NCBI GenBank assembly: GCA_963783335.1 | Contig: CAWAND010000010.1 | Span: 1,240,001 to 1,304,000, forward strand | Length of the DNA stretch: 64,000 bases | Reading direction: 5' to 3' | DNA from: CAWAND01 sp963783335 | Lineage (GTDB): Bacteria; Chloroflexota; Anaerolineae; Anaerolineales; E44-bin32 | Part shown: positions 8,847 through 18,300 of the stretch, piece after piece | How the letters are laid out: each line of letters opens with the position of its first letter | How positions within the stretch are numbered: the first letter of the stretch is position 1 | Notes under the pieces: generated by a model | Databases searched by the model: none | Seen by the model: the letters and a program-made list of their open reading frames with translations, nothing else | What the model was told of the DNA's origin: nothing | Made by a program: the position numbers and the translations under genes

Positions 8847-9848
8847 ATGGACGCGATGGTGGAGACAAGAGATCTGGCCAAGATCTATCCGGGGGATCAT
8901 GGCCCCGAAATCGAGGCCGTGAAGGGTATCGATCTGAAGATTGCCAAAGGTGAAATCTTCAGCCTGCTGGGACCTAACGGCGCGGGCAAAACCACCACCA
9001 TCTCCATGATCAGCGGTCTGGTCGAACCCACCCGGGGAGATGCATTCATCGGGGGGCATTCAATCACCAAAGAACCGCTTCAGGCCAAACGCCTCCTGGG
9101 CGTGGTCCCTCAGGAGATCGCCCTTTATCCCAACTTGAACGCACGCCAGAATCTCGAGTTCTTCGGCCGAATGTACGGCCTCGGCGGTGAGGATCTGGCG
9201 CATCGGGTGGATGAGGCGCTCGAATTCATCGAGCTTAGCGACCGCCAGAAGGAACGACTTTCGACCTATTCGGGGGGCATGAAGCGGCGGGTAAACATCG
9301 CCGCCGGGCTCTTGCACGATCCGCAGGTTGTCTACATGGATGAGCCGACGGTGGGCATCGATCCGCAGAGCCGGCGCCGCATTCTGGACACCGTCAAGCT
9401 CTTGCGCGATCAACGCGGCATGACCGTGCTGTACACCACACATCTTATGGAAGAAGCTCAAGAGCTAAGCGACCGGGTCGGCATTATCGACCACGGAGAG
9501 ATCATCGCCCTCGGCGAGCAGGGTGAGTTGATCCAGAAAGTCGGCGAAGAGGATCGGTTGGTCTTCAAGATCGGGGACCTGACTCTGGATGCGGGACTCC
9601 TCGACAGAATTCAGACGGCTGTGGAAGGCGTCACGGCTGCCGCGTACGATCCACCCGGCGAGAGCGGGGAGGATGCGACCAACACCAGCGGCTTGCTGAT
9701 CGTCACGGCCCGGCGAGGACGCAAGGCGCTGCCTGCCATTCTGCACATCGTGGAACAGGCCGGGGTCTCGATCCAGTCGGTGGAGGTTCGTGAGCCCGAC
9801 CTGGAGGCCGTGTTCCTGAAGCTGACCGGTCGAGCCTTGCGAGATTGA
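8847..9848 (+). CDS. ABC-2 type exporter, ATP-binding protein
   Basis: ATPase of a DrrA/CcmA-type exporter, 333 residues. Visible in order: Walker A (GPNGAGKTTT, ~residue 43), Q-loop (VVPQE), ABC signature (YSGGMKRRV, ~residue 147), Walker B (VVYMDEPTVGID) and the switch His (YTTHLMEEA). A C-terminal extension of about 100 residues after the nucleotide-binding domain is typical of exporters of this group. ATG 8847 follows AAGGTGGAG; the in-frame GTG at 8835 sits inside that ribosome-binding sequence and is rejected. The next gene starts 1 base after the stop, so it forms an operon with the two permeases. Confidence 0.9.
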   Translation: MDAMVETRDLAKIYPGDHGPEIEAVKGIDLKIAKGEIFSLLGPNGAGKTTTISMISGLVEPTRGDAFIGGHSITKEPLQAKRLLGVVPQEIALYPNLNARQNLEFFGRMYGLGGEDLAHRVDEALEFIELSDRQKERLSTYSGGMKRRVNIAAGLLHDPQVVYMDEPTVGIDPQSRRRILDTVKLLRDQRGMTVLYTTHLMEEAQELSDRVGIIDHGEIIALGEQGELIQKVGEEDRLVFKIGDLTLDAGLLDRIQTAVEGVTAAAYDPPGESGEDATNTSGLLIVTARRGRKALPAILHIVEQAGVSIQSVEVREPDLEAVFLKLTGRALRD

Positions 9849-9849
9849 T

Positions 9850-11274
9850 ATGACCAAGCTGTGGGTCATCGCGTGGAAGGAAGTTGTCACGCGGTTCACC
9901 GACCGAAATCTATTGATCATCATGCTTGCGGCGCCCCTGGCGATCTCAACTGTCATAGGCTTGGCCTTCGGCAATATCGGGCGCGGCGGAAGCCCGATCC
10001 GCAACATCCCGGTGGCCGTGGTGAACCATGATCGGCCCAGCCAATACGGGGTGGCATTTGGCGCTGTGCTGTCCGACATGCTGACCGAAGGCGAGATCCC
10101 GGCCGGCAGGGTCCCCAAGGGAGGCACCTGTCCTCAACCGACGGCCAACCCGGAAGGCACTTTGGCCGGGGGCACGACGATTGGTGAGCTGATCCATGGG
10201 ACCACCTTTGACGCTGAGGCTGCTCAGCTGCTAGTGAAATCGGGTTCGATCCCCGCCGCGCCAGCGGAACGAGCGGCCTCAGAGGCCCTGGATCAGGCGG
10301 CTCGCGCAGCGGTAGACAAAGGCGTTTACACGGCGGCCGTCATCATTCCGGCTGGCTTTTCGTCAAGCCTGACCGACCTGACCAACCCCAGCCGGATCGC
10401 CCCGGCGGCAAAGGTGTCCGTCTACGGGAATCAGGGTGACGGTCTGTCGGCCGGAATCGTTCGCAGCGTGGTCGAAGGTATCGTGAGCCAGATGGTCAGC
10501 GGGGACATTGCCATCGGGGCCACCATGAGCCAGTTGGCTGCTCGCCACCCCGATGTCTTGCGGTCGGCGGCCAGCCAGGACTTGGGAGCCCTGTTCGCGT
10601 GCGCTTTCATGCCCTCCGGCGACCTGATTGGGTTGGTCAGCCAACCGGTTCAAGCCGCCCAGAACTCGATCGCCGGCACGCTGTTGGTCACATTCGGCTC
10701 AGCGCAGGCCATGTTTTTCGCCCTCTTCACCGGCCAGTTCGGCATCCTGAGCATGTATGAAGAGCGAAAGAATTGGACGCTCCAGCGGATGCTGGCGTCA
10801 CCGACGCCTCGCTGGGCGATCCTCGGCGGCAAATTGGTCGGCGTCCTCGCCAGCGTGCTGTTCCAAATGGTGGCCTTGATCGTCGCCTTGACCGCAGTGG
10901 GGAGTCTGCTCGAAGGCAAACTAACCCTGATCTGGGGCACTGACTGGTTCGCCCTGGCCCTGACAGTTCTCGGGGCTGGGGTTGCCGTCTCTGGCCTGGG
11001 CATGCTCCTGGCCGGAGTTCTCAAGGGAATCGAGCAGGCCAATGTGGTGGGTTCGGTTCTCAACATCGCCCTGGGGGTGCTCGGCGGCGGGTTCGGCTTC
11101 CAGCTGCCCCGATCGGTGTCGGCTTTTTCGATCATCTATTGGGGCCGGGACGCGTTTGATCAATTGGCCACCGGCCATGGTGATGTGACCTTGAACCTCC
11201 TGATGCTGTTCGGACAAGGGGCGCTCATGTTTGGCCTTGGGCTGCTGCTGTTCAATCGGCGGTTTGAGGCGTGA
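9850..11274 (+). CDS. ABC-2 type exporter permease
   Basis: A 474-residue permease with one N-terminal helix (LLIIMLAAPLAISTVIGLAFG), a long extracytoplasmic domain (residues ~40-280) and about five C-terminal helices, the layout of ABC2_membrane_3/YhgE-type permeases. The extracytoplasmic domain has two well-separated Cys (GTCPQP and FACAF). It shares its operon with the ATPase and with a second permease of the same build, so the exporter is probably a heterodimer. The substrate is unknown; this class exports drugs, lipids or polysaccharides. Confidence 0.85.
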   Translation: MTKLWVIAWKEVVTRFTDRNLLIIMLAAPLAISTVIGLAFGNIGRGGSPIRNIPVAVVNHDRPSQYGVAFGAVLSDMLTEGEIPAGRVPKGGTCPQPTANPEGTLAGGTTIGELIHGTTFDAEAAQLLVKSGSIPAAPAERAASEALDQAARAAVDKGVYTAAVIIPAGFSSSLTDLTNPSRIAPAAKVSVYGNQGDGLSAGIVRSVVEGIVSQMVSGDIAIGATMSQLAARHPDVLRSAASQDLGALFACAFMPSGDLIGLVSQPVQAAQNSIAGTLLVTFGSAQAMFFALFTGQFGILSMYEERKNWTLQRMLASPTPRWAILGGKLVGVLASVLFQMVALIVALTAVGSLLEGKLTLIWGTDWFALALTVLGAGVAVSGLGMLLAGVLKGIEQANVVGSVLNIALGVLGGGFGFQLPRSVSAFSIIYWGRDAFDQLATGHGDVTLNLLMLFGQGALMFGLGLLLFNRRFEA

Positions 11275-11282
11275 GGGGCGTC

Positions 11283-12557
11283 ATGGTCAAAGTAATGTCG
11301 ATCGTGTGGCAAGACCTGCGCGTCTTTCTCTCCGATCGGTCAAACCTTCCAAGCCTGCTGGTGACCCCGGCGGTCATGACCGTGATCATTGCGCTGGTCT
11401 CAGGCGGTGCGTTCGGCGGGGGCTCGGCAGTCCGGCGGTTGGATGTCGTCGATTACGATGCCTCACGCGCCTCGGCTGCTTTCTTGGACAGCGTACGCGA
11501 GGCCAACCCGAGCCTGACGCTGTGCCCCATGGACAACGACAGCCAGGATATCTGCCAGCTTGAGCAGACGGCGTCCTTGGATGAGGCTGCCGCCTTGGAC
11601 CGCGTGGCCAATGACACCTCACTGGCGGTGCTCGAAATCCCGAAGGGATTCGGGGCGGCCCTTCGAACGCGCCGGTCGATTGCGGTGACGTTTCGGAGCG
11701 CACAAGCATTTGGGGCCGCTCAGGCCGCAGAGCAGGCGGTGGAGGCTGCCGTGAGCCAGGTCAACAGCGCGGCTGCGGCGGCCAGCGTTGGGCTGGACGT
11801 GATGGACAAGATCGTCCAAGGTGGCCATGGCCTGGTACAGGATCCTGCGATGGGTCAGGCGATCTACCAGAAGGCGCTTGACATGTGGTCCAGCAACCCT
11901 ATTCAAGTCTCCTTCCAGCTATCAGGTGAGCCGGAAAGCGTCAACCTGTCTGAGAGCCTTCAGCAAGGGCTGGGCCAATCCGTGCCCGGCATGGGCACGA
12001 TGTTCGTCTTGATGACCGTCTTCGGCGGCATGGCCGCGCTGATCGTTGAGAAGGAGCAGGGAACCCTGCAGCGGCTGGGTGTGATGCCGATCGCGCGGTC
12101 GACTCTGCTGGCCGGCAAAATCCTGGCCCGTTTTGCCCTGGGTCTGATCCAGTTCTTGGTCGTCTTTGTCGTCGGCGCTGTCCTGGGGATGCGGTTTGGG
12201 CGGGACCCCCTGGCGCTGCTCCTGGTCGTCATCGCCTACACGCTGTCGGTGACGGCGCTCTCGTTCGCCCTAGGAGCGAGGTTAGAGAACGCTGCCCAAG
12301 CCAATGGCCTGTCATTGCTGCTCACACTGACACTGGCACCCTTGGGTGGGGCATGGTGGCCGCTCGAGATTTCACCCCGCTTCATGCAGATTGTCGGGCA
12401 TGCCTCGCCCGTCGCCTGGGCAATGGAGGCCTTCACCAAGTTGACCTACCAGGGCGGCACCTTAGGGGACATTTGGCTGCAGCTCGTGGTGCTGATGGCC
12501 TTCGCGTTGGCGGCATTTGCCCTGGCCATACCCCGTTTCAGCTACAACCTGGATTGA
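11283..12557 (+). CDS. ABC-2 type exporter permease
   Basis: Second permease, 424 residues, same architecture as its neighbour: one N-terminal helix, an extracytoplasmic domain (residues ~40-225) with Cys in LTLCPMDN and DICQLEQ, and C-terminal helices from about residue 235 (MFVLMTVFGGMAALIVEKEQGTLQRL is split by the conserved E-K-E-Q-G-T-L motif of ABC-2 permeases). ATG 11283 has AGGGG upstream; an in-frame GTG at 11271 overlaps the preceding stop and is a possible alternative. It is the last gene of the operon. Confidence 0.85.
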   Translation: MVKVMSIVWQDLRVFLSDRSNLPSLLVTPAVMTVIIALVSGGAFGGGSAVRRLDVVDYDASRASAAFLDSVREANPSLTLCPMDNDSQDICQLEQTASLDEAAALDRVANDTSLAVLEIPKGFGAALRTRRSIAVTFRSAQAFGAAQAAEQAVEAAVSQVNSAAAAASVGLDVMDKIVQGGHGLVQDPAMGQAIYQKALDMWSSNPIQVSFQLSGEPESVNLSESLQQGLGQSVPGMGTMFVLMTVFGGMAALIVEKEQGTLQRLGVMPIARSTLLAGKILARFALGLIQFLVVFVVGAVLGMRFGRDPLALLLVVIAYTLSVTALSFALGARLENAAQANGLSLLLTLTLAPLGGAWWPLEISPRFMQIVGHASPVAWAMEAFTKLTYQGGTLGDIWLQLVVLMAFALAAFALAIPRFSYNLD

Positions 12558-12583
12558 ATCCAGCGGAAAGAAGAGCCCAACCC

Positions 12584-12612
12584 TTGACGGCCCCAGGGCG
12601 GTCTGTTACCGT
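12584..12612 (+). promoter_or_regulatory. promoter of the drug efflux gene
   Basis: TTGACG (12584-12589), a 17-base spacer and TACCGT (12607-12612). Predicted transcription start is near 12619, only a few bases before the hairpin at 12627, so the hairpin would be the first thing transcribed. Confidence 0.45.
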
Positions 12613-12626
12613 TGCATCTCGCTGGA

Positions 12627-12662
12627 GGCCGCCGAGAGTCCGTCTCGTGCGGCCATTTTTTT
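12627..12662 (+). terminator. rho-independent terminator or attenuator hairpin
   Basis: GGCCGC (12627-12632) pairs with GCGGCC (12649-12654), with an inner GAGA/TCTC pairing, and is followed by a run of seven T (12656-12662). As a terminator it ends the ABC exporter operon. Because a promoter-like pair sits just upstream and the efflux pump gene just downstream, it may instead act as an attenuator in the pump leader. Confidence 0.8.
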
Positions 12663-12677
12663 CTGAGGGAATACCCA

Positions 12678-12710
12678 ATGAGTCAGGACCGGCTGCATGA
12701 GTCAGCATAG
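12678..12710 (+). CDS. possible leader peptide of the efflux gene
   Basis: A 10-codon frame, MSQDRLHESA, with a good ribosome-binding site (GAGGGA, 8 bases before the ATG). It overlaps the start of the efflux pump gene (12697) in another frame. The nonamer ATGAGTCAG occurs at both starts, 19 bases apart, so the arrangement may have come from a short duplication. Translation of this peptide could control access to the pump start. Its existence as a peptide is an inference. Confidence 0.35.
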   Translation: MSQDRLHESA

Positions 12711-14370
12711 CTTGCACGACGCGCATCAGGCATCAACCGACCAGCCCACGCGAGGGCAGTGGATCACACTGTTCGTCATGAGCATGGCGCTGATGATTGT
12801 GATCATCGACGTCACCATCGTTAACGTGACCATCCCCGCCATGCAGTTCGATTTCGGCGCCTCGCTTCAAAACGTGGAGTGGGTCAGCGCGCTGTACGCC
12901 CTCGTTTACGCGTCCCTGATTATCACGTTCGGAAAGCTGGGTGATACCTACGGACGCCGCCGGCTGTTCAATATGGGCCTGGGTGTTTTCGTGGCTGGCT
13001 CGCTCTTGGTAGGTGCGGCGCCTTCGATCGGCTGGGTCTTGGTGGGCCGCTTCATCCAGGCCCTGGGCGCGGCCATGGTTTCGCCATCGACCCTCTCCAT
13101 CGTCTCGTCGACTTTCCGCGGCCGGAGCCGGGGGATCGCGTTTGGCATATGGGGCGGCACGGCCGCAGCAGCGGGAGCTATCGGCCCGCTCTTGGGCGGC
13201 TTCCTGACAACTTATGTGAGTTGGCGTTGGGCGTTCTTGATCAATCTTCCGGTCGGGATTCTAGCGGTGGCGGGAAGCATGCGCTACGTGCCCGAGTCTC
13301 TCGATCCGACATCCCGACGCCAGGTGGACCCCCTGGGAATCGTGCTGGCGTCCGTCGGGCTGGGCGCGGTGGTTTTTGGGCTCATTGAAGGCCAGAGCTA
13401 CGGCTGGTTGGTACCTCGCCAACCATTCGCTCTGGGCGGGCTGAGTTGGCCCCTTGAGAGCCTGGCGATCACCCCGGTCATGTTTGGGCTGGGCGTGGTC
13501 AGCCTGGCTGGCTTCGGGGCCCACGAGATAAAACGCGGCCGCGCGGGGAAGGAGCCGCTGTTCGACTTCAGTCTGATGCAGTACAAGGGATTCCGCTACG
13601 GATTGATGACGGTCCTGATCGTCGCCTTGGGTGAGTTTGGGCTGTTCTTCGTGATGACGATCTACCTGCAGATTGCGCGAGGCCTGACGGCATTTCAAGC
13701 CGGTTTGGTCTTCCTGCCTTTCGCCGTCTCCAACTTCATCGTGGCCCCCATGGCCGGCTGGCTTTCCGGTCGTATCGGTCCCAAATGGGTTGTGACCAGC
13801 GGGATGCTTCTGGAAGCGATCAGCATCTTCTGGGCAGCGCAGATGATTCGGCCGGAAACCGCCATCCCGACCTTCATCCCAGCCTTCCTGCTTTACGGCG
13901 CCGGTGTCGGCCTGACGATCTCACAGCTGACCAACACCACCCTCAGCGATATTCCGCCGGAAAAGAGCGGTGTGGGTTCGGGAGCCAACAACACGGTTCG
14001 GCAAGTGGGGGCCGCCATCGGAGTGGCCATCCTGGGTGCCGTTCTGGCCAACCAGATATCAGCCACGGCGCAGGCGGAACTGGGGCGGAACGCCAGCCTG
14101 CCACCGGCCGCAAAAGCGCAGATTTCACAGGCATTCGAGGGCGGCCTATCCGGACGGAAGCCGCAACTTCCGCCCGGTATGGCACAGACTCCGGTCGGCC
14201 AAACGGTGGGGGTCATCTTTGATGACGCGATCAGCGCCGGCGTTCGCCGGTCAGCTGAAACCGCCTCCATTTTTGTGTTGTTCGGCGCGTTGAGCTCGCT
14301 CCTGATCCCGAATCGCAGGCAATCCACCTGGCAGGTCGAGCCTTCTCCGAAGCCGGAGGTCAGCGACTGA
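12697..14370 (+). CDS. MFS drug:proton antiporter, DHA2 family (EmrB/QacA-like)
   Basis: A 557-residue, 14-helix transporter. The first helix carries the DHA2 motif DVTIVNVTIP (motif D1), the loop between helices 2 and 3 carries GKLGDTYGRRR (motif A), and WRWAFLINLPVG follows helix 6 as in QacA/EmrB proteins. It exports lipophilic or cationic compounds in exchange for protons. The start at 12697 is preceded by a short overlapping frame with the stronger ribosome-binding site, and the whole lies downstream of a terminator-like hairpin, so expression is probably controlled in the leader. No repressor gene adjoins it. Confidence 0.9.
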   Translation: MSQHSLHDAHQASTDQPTRGQWITLFVMSMALMIVIIDVTIVNVTIPAMQFDFGASLQNVEWVSALYALVYASLIITFGKLGDTYGRRRLFNMGLGVFVAGSLLVGAAPSIGWVLVGRFIQALGAAMVSPSTLSIVSSTFRGRSRGIAFGIWGGTAAAAGAIGPLLGGFLTTYVSWRWAFLINLPVGILAVAGSMRYVPESLDPTSRRQVDPLGIVLASVGLGAVVFGLIEGQSYGWLVPRQPFALGGLSWPLESLAITPVMFGLGVVSLAGFGAHEIKRGRAGKEPLFDFSLMQYKGFRYGLMTVLIVALGEFGLFFVMTIYLQIARGLTAFQAGLVFLPFAVSNFIVAPMAGWLSGRIGPKWVVTSGMLLEAISIFWAAQMIRPETAIPTFIPAFLLYGAGVGLTISQLTNTTLSDIPPEKSGVGSGANNTVRQVGAAIGVAILGAVLANQISATAQAELGRNASLPPAAKAQISQAFEGGLSGRKPQLPPGMAQTPVGQTVGVIFDDAISAGVRRSAETASIFVLFGALSSLLIPNRRQSTWQVEPSPKPEVSD

Positions 14371-14494
14371 CGATCCAACTACCGATCCAAACAAGGTCTT
14401 CATACGTAGTTAAGATGGACCGGAGCAACGGCCGGTAGGCTTACCTTGAAGGGGGCGACCGGCACAGACCTTTGTCAACCCACGGAGGGAGAAC

Positions 14495-15190
14495 ATGCTA
14501 CGCCGATTGGCCATTTTGCCGATGCTCACGACCCTTTTACTCGCTGCCTGCAGCAGTGCTGGCACCGCGACTGCGGATCAGCCCACCTTGGCCGCCGAGC
14601 CGCCGACGTCCGCACCGACCGCAGCCACAGGCCCTCAGGCGGGGAGTGGGGGCGCGATGTATCAACTCGACCCCGCCAAAACGACGGCCAGTTTCACAAT
14701 CAATGAGATCCTCCTGGGCCAACCCAACACCGTTGTTGGGACAACCCGGGATGTCAAGGGTTCGTTCAGTCTTGATCTTGGCGATCCGGCAGGCGCAGAG
14801 TACGGTCCTGTTGAGATCAATGCAGATTCCTTTGTGACCGATGACGACCGCCGAAACGGGGCGATCCGTCGCTTCATCCTCCAAACCAACAATCCCGACA
14901 ACGCCACTGTGACCTTCCAGCCGATATCGGTGGACGGCTTGCCGTCGTCGGCTGAGGTCGGCACTGATTATGAGGTGTCTGTTACCGGTGACCTGACCCT
15001 GCATGGCATCACCCAGTCGGTTACTTTTCAGGGGCAGGTTTCGGTAGCCAGCGCCGACGAAGTCCAGGGCTCACTTTCGGCCAGCGTGCCCCGAGCCGAC
15101 TTCGACCTGAACATCCCTAGTGTTCCGTCGGTGGCAGATGTCCAAGAGACGGTACTGCTGAAGCTGGACTTCGTAGCCAGCCGCAGCTGA
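14495..15190 (+). CDS. YceI-family lipoprotein
   Basis: A 231-residue protein with signal peptide and lipobox (LLLAAC, Cys ~19), a Thr/Pro/Ala-rich linker, then a YceI-like beta-barrel domain from about residue 55 (YQLDPAKTTASFTINE, GDLTLHGITQSVTF). YceI-like proteins bind isoprenoid lipids such as polyprenyl quinone precursors in an antiparallel barrel; the ligand here is unknown. GGAGGGAGAA precedes the ATG. The gene ends just before a strong bidirectional terminator. Confidence 0.85.
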   Translation: MLRRLAILPMLTTLLLAACSSAGTATADQPTLAAEPPTSAPTAATGPQAGSGGAMYQLDPAKTTASFTINEILLGQPNTVVGTTRDVKGSFSLDLGDPAGAEYGPVEINADSFVTDDDRRNGAIRRFILQTNNPDNATVTFQPISVDGLPSSAEVGTDYEVSVTGDLTLHGITQSVTFQGQVSVASADEVQGSLSASVPRADFDLNIPSVPSVADVQETVLLKLDFVASRS

Positions 15191-15224
15191 CCTTGAAAGC
15201 GCGCCCAGGCCGCAGCCGAGGCGA

Positions 15225-15256
15225 ACGGGCCCCACGTCGATCGACGTGGGGCCCGT
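15225..15256. terminator. bidirectional terminator palindrome
   Basis: A perfect 32-base palindrome with arms beginning ACGGGCCCCACG. It sits between two genes that converge (YceI lipoprotein ending at 15190 and the fused permease ending at 15348), and a perfect dyad can terminate in both directions. There is no long T-run, so it may act with Rho or as an RNA 3' end stabiliser. Confidence 0.7.
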
Positions 15257-15347
15257 GATTGCTCTCGTCGTGAGGCCTCAGCAGGGCTTCAACTCGAGCA
15301 TGCTGGTGTGGGCCAAGAGAATCCTGGACTGGGCGTTGGATGTCGGC

Positions 15348-18300
15348 CTAGTAGTTGATCTCTCGAGTCAGGACGGTAAGGCCGAGCAGCGTAGTCTGGC
15401 CGACCTGCTGCAGCTTCTGGGGATCGATCCGCTGGAAGGTGTCCTGTGGGGTGAAGGCGAGGCGGTCTGATCCGTCCCAGCTGATGTCGAGTGTCAATCC
15501 TTCTCGACCGCCGAACCCGGGCATGATCGCCAACCCATAGTGGGGGCCGCGCCCGCGGGTTGTGGATGGGTAGCCCAGGCGTTCGGCAGCCGACTGGAAG
15601 AGCTGCACCAACCGATAGCTGCTGTCCTGGCCCAACACCATGGACGTCCCATCTCCGGCTCCCACCCCGCTCAGTTCGATGACATCCTTCACGTCTAATC
15701 GATCAAATCCTAAATGGGCGTTCATCACCGTGTCCACGCTCAGACCCTCGCGCCGGTCGCCGCCCGCCCAGGCGACGAAGACGACCGTTCGCTTCGGCTC
15801 GTAGGGGGAGTTCTTGAGGGCCCGAGCCAGTTCCAGCATCGTGGCCACGCCGCTGGCGTTGTCGTTTGCACTTGGGTAGAGGATTCCATCGGGCGATGTC
15901 CCGGCCCCGTCGTAGTAGGCACTCACCATGACGACCTGACTGTCCAGGCCCCCACCAGCCTGTGAGAAGGCGGATCCCGTGCCGGCGATGAAACCGATGA
16001 CATTGTAGTAGTCCTCACTCATCGATTGGTCGAAGCTGGTGGTGCTCATCTGCATGTGGACGGTTATGCCTGGATCCGTCACGGCAAAGGCGCCCGGCTT
16101 CAAGTCGGCCGCCTGCCTGTCAAGATCGGCAAGGCTGCTTCCCGCCGACGCCAGCAGGTTGTCGGCTACCTGCGGTGTGATCATCATGATGATCACACCG
16201 CGGTAAGAAACCAGGGCGCGCTGGGCCAGGGGGTAGCGGCGCGTGATTTCCTGCGGATCATCGCTCACGACCAGAGTCCCGGCCACCGCGTTGACATTGA
16301 AATGGTCCAAGTCTGACTGACGGACGATCGCGATCCGGTCATAGAGTTCGTAGTTGCGCAGGCCATAGGGATCTCCAGAGGTTCCGCCGGGATCCGGCCC
16401 CAGGGCCAATCCAACGATGGGGGCCTGCGCGGTCTCTGTGCCGGCGACATCGCCTTGAAGCTCGACGAATTGCTTGTGATAGGTGAGTGAGTCCAGTAAC
16501 TGGCCGTCCGGACCGATCAAGTCGAGCTGCGGAACGCCAACAAGATGGTAGCGGGGCGTCGGCAGTGTCTGGATGAAGCTGTTGCCGTCGCCGGCGGGAC
16601 TTAGCCCAATGGAAGCCATCTGCTGGGCGATGTACTTAGCCGCTCGCCGCGCACCGACGGTGCCGGTTTCACGGCCCATGTACTCAGGCGAGGCCAGCGC
16701 TTGAATGTGCTCCATCGCCCTCTGTGTGTCGAACTGTGCCGCTTCCGATTGATAGACGGCGATGGGTGACGAGCTGCGCAGGCCGAATATCAGGGCCAGC
16801 ACCAAGCCCACCGAGGCCAGCAGCGTATATCGGTTGACCAGCCGGCTAAGATCGAATTGGCCTCGATCGACCAGGCGGCGGATTCCTTCTCCGAGCAGAT
16901 TGAACGCCATGATGGCCAGGAAGAATGCCAGACCGGGATACCAGGCCATCCAAGGATAGGCTCGCCACCATTGGCGAATGTTGGCCAACAGGGCGCCCCA
17001 CTCCGGGATGTCGGAGAAATGGACGATGACCGGGACCATGGCGCCTGCCTCGCCGATCATCGCCTGGTAGCCGCCGCCGAGGAAGATGTCGAGGAATCCC
17101 AGTTCGGCAAGCAGCATCAGGACCCCACCCATCTCCAGGGCGGCCACCACCAGCAGCGGCGAAATCAGGTTGGGCAAAAGATGTCGTCTGAGAATATGGG
17201 TGGAGCGGGAGCCAAGCGATCGGGCGGCTTCAACGAACAGACGTGGCTTGAGCTCGATCACCCTGTTGCGCATCAACTGAGCGACTTCGCCCCATCCCAC
17301 CACGGACAAGGCGACCACGAACACCCACATGCCCTGCTTGATGCCGATGGCCTGGATCAGGATCATAGCGAACAGCGTGACCGGGAAGGCGGCCCACACC
17401 CCCATGGCGCCGGTGACGAATTGATCGACCCATCCACCTTGGGCCCAACCGGCCAGCATCCCCAAGATGCTTCCCAGAAGCAGTCGAGCGACCGTGGCAA
17501 AAGCGGCCAGGAGCAAGGTCTGGCGGGCGCCGGCGAGAACGAGCGCCTGAATGTCTCGGCCGAGCTGATCGGTGCCCCATGGAAAGACAGATGAAGGTGC
17601 GTAGGGTGGTGACCCAATGGTGCCTTCGATCATCATCACGCCGTGGGGTTGATAGGGGCTGGTATCGGTCCAAGACCCGCCGCTGACGCCCATAATCGCA
17701 AAGCCGATGACCATCAGGCCGCCGAGGATCAAGGCGGGATTGAAAAGGAGGCTGCGCAGGCGGCGGCGAGAGCGGCGCCCCACCGGGTGTTCGTCGTGTG
17801 CAGACTCGGAGACCGGGCCCGTGGAAAGGGATTGGGGTGATGGCCGGCGCTGGCCGGGCAGCAGCTTGCGGATCTCGCCGAGCGTATCGGCGATCTCGCC
17901 AACTCCGTCGCGAAGCAAAGACAGCAGACCGCGTTCGTCGCGTCGCTGTGTCTCGTTTTGCGACTGACGCAGCACCGGGTTGAGCAGCGGGAACAGCCAG
18001 TCCAGGGCCTGGTTGATGATCAGGAAGAACAGCCCCAACGAGACGATCAGGTCGGTCACCAAGGCCGCGTTGCCAAGTTGTATTGCTTCCAGGAGTGTTG
18101 AGCCCACGCCAGGCCAATCGAAGAAGAGTTCAACCACGGGCAAACTGGCCAGCGAAAAGCGCAGCGAAGAGCCCAGCGTCGTCAGAATGGGGATCCACAA
18201 ATTCCTGAACGCGTGCCGGAAGTAGATCAATCGGCGGAAGAGCCCCTTGGCGCGCGCCGTTCGGACGTAGTCTGTGGACAGCACGTCGGCCAGAGAGACA

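Noticed and set aside
16178..16199. TGTGA-N12-TCACA as a sixth CRP site
   Set aside because: The spacer is 12, not 6, so it does not match the other five copies; kept only as a palindrome.
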